Below, one piece after another: positions 63,737 to 64,000 of a stretch of 64,000 bases of DNA. Source of the stretch: Thalassoglobus sp. JC818. Its GTDB lineage: Bacteria > Planctomycetota > Planctomycetia > Planctomycetales > Planctomycetaceae. Location: positions 744,001-808,000 of the forward strand of contig NZ_JBFEFI010000001.1 of NCBI RefSeq assembly GCF_040717535.1, read 5' to 3'. Every line of letters starts with the position of its first letter. The stretch's first letter is position 1. The translations under genes and the position numbers were made by a program. The notes beneath the pieces were generated by a model. That model was given only the letters and a program-made list of their open reading frames with translations, was not told the DNA's origin and did no database searches.

Positions 63737-64000
63737 ATGGCACCGTTCGTGATCAGACTTAATCGTACTCCTCCCACAGGTCCAATTCGTCAAATGCGAA
63801 CGCGGTCTGACATTGATTTCTTTCTCATCCTCGGACTGATTTCGTCGGTATACGTACTTCTAATTGCGTTTCTGGTCATCGCAGACATTCGCTACACAAC
63901 GCTCCAAGACTTTCGCAACGCACTTCAGAAACCCGAAATTCAACACGCCTTCTGGCTCACACTAAAAACCTGCACGGTCTCGGCATTTCTCTCGATCTGG
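63737..64000 (+). CDS. ABC transporter permease (3' partial)
   Basis: The first 88 residues of a membrane protein cut by the window edge. A basic head (MAPFVIRLNRTPPTG), one clear helix FFLILGLISSVYVLLIAFLVI, a short loop FRNALQKPEIQHAFWLTLKT and the start of the next helix match the beginning of ModB/CysW-type permeases, in which the loop before HAFWLTL is conserved. An internal ATG at 63794 is an alternative start. It is the likely membrane partner of the tandem ModA-like protein; an ATPase gene is expected just beyond the window. Confidence 0.75.
   Translation, partial: MAPFVIRLNRTPPTGPIRQMRTRSDIDFFLILGLISSVYVLLIAFLVIADIRYTTLQDFRNALQKPEIQHAFWLTLKTCTVSAFLSIW

Overview
The window reads as a chromosome segment of a planctomycete (Planctomycetota, most like the Planctomycetaceae/Gimesia-Rubinisphaera-Thalassoglobus side). 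The basis is family content: two DUF1559 pseudopilin-like proteins, two secreted sulfatases, a GDSL/DUF1080 protein, two PEP-CTERM proteins, an ASPIC/UnbV repeat protein beside a multihaem cytochrome, a PQQ-propeller/LamG protein and many small planctomycete-type lipoproteins. Genus is inference. No phage, insertion sequence, CRISPR array or rRNA is visible; there is one tRNA gene (Lys, anticodon CTT).

Layout. 1-6.2 kb: end of a GDSL/DUF1080 hydrolase, a small SpoIIAA-like protein, a secondary transporter fused to a solute-binding domain, and a sulfatase. 6.6-10.4 kb: a membrane P-loop NTPase followed by a two-gene betaine/choline-type ABC importer. 10.5-19.7 kb: an FHA-like protein, a second sulfatase, DUF2237, a very large polytopic membrane protein followed by a PspA homologue, two candidate peptides of under 30 residues, and a zinc-ribbon protein. 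19.8-31.6 kb: housekeeping-type genes (comEC, Sir2 deacylase, LRR lipoprotein, thioesterase, truD, GNAT, PEP-CTERM metallopeptidase, alpha/beta hydrolase, hisB, rhomboid) plus a 56-residue CsrA-like ORF at 26480-26650.

31.8-39.4 kb is a four-gene nitrate-to-ammonia operon on the minus strand: Fe-S/membrane anchor fusion, molybdopterin nitrate reductase, sirohaem nitrite reductase, and an NADPH-flavoprotein in which a 4Fe-4S domain stands where CysJ has its FMN domain. The last two proteins share an N-terminal motif. A porin is transcribed divergently from the operon. 41.7-48.4 kb: PhoD-like phosphatase, a stress-type SAP/Rho-N-like protein behind a near-perfect sigma-54 promoter, a Csp-type copper protein, a PEP-CTERM protein, and a compact operon DUF1559 - lipoprotein - PepSY with a Fur-like palindrome upstream.

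49.3-64 kb, all on the plus strand: a TPR protein, a tiny lipoprotein plus DUF1559 pseudopilin ending in a strong terminator, then ASPIC/UnbV protein - heptahaem/TPR cytochrome - exported methyltransferase-like/PQQ/LamG protein - N-terminal-Cys secreted protein - tandem ModA-like binding protein - ABC permease, the last cut by the window edge. This last run of tightly packed envelope genes is the best candidate for an undescribed system. Its function is not known to me. All start sites were chosen by eye from ribosome-binding sites and signal peptides; no database search was possible.
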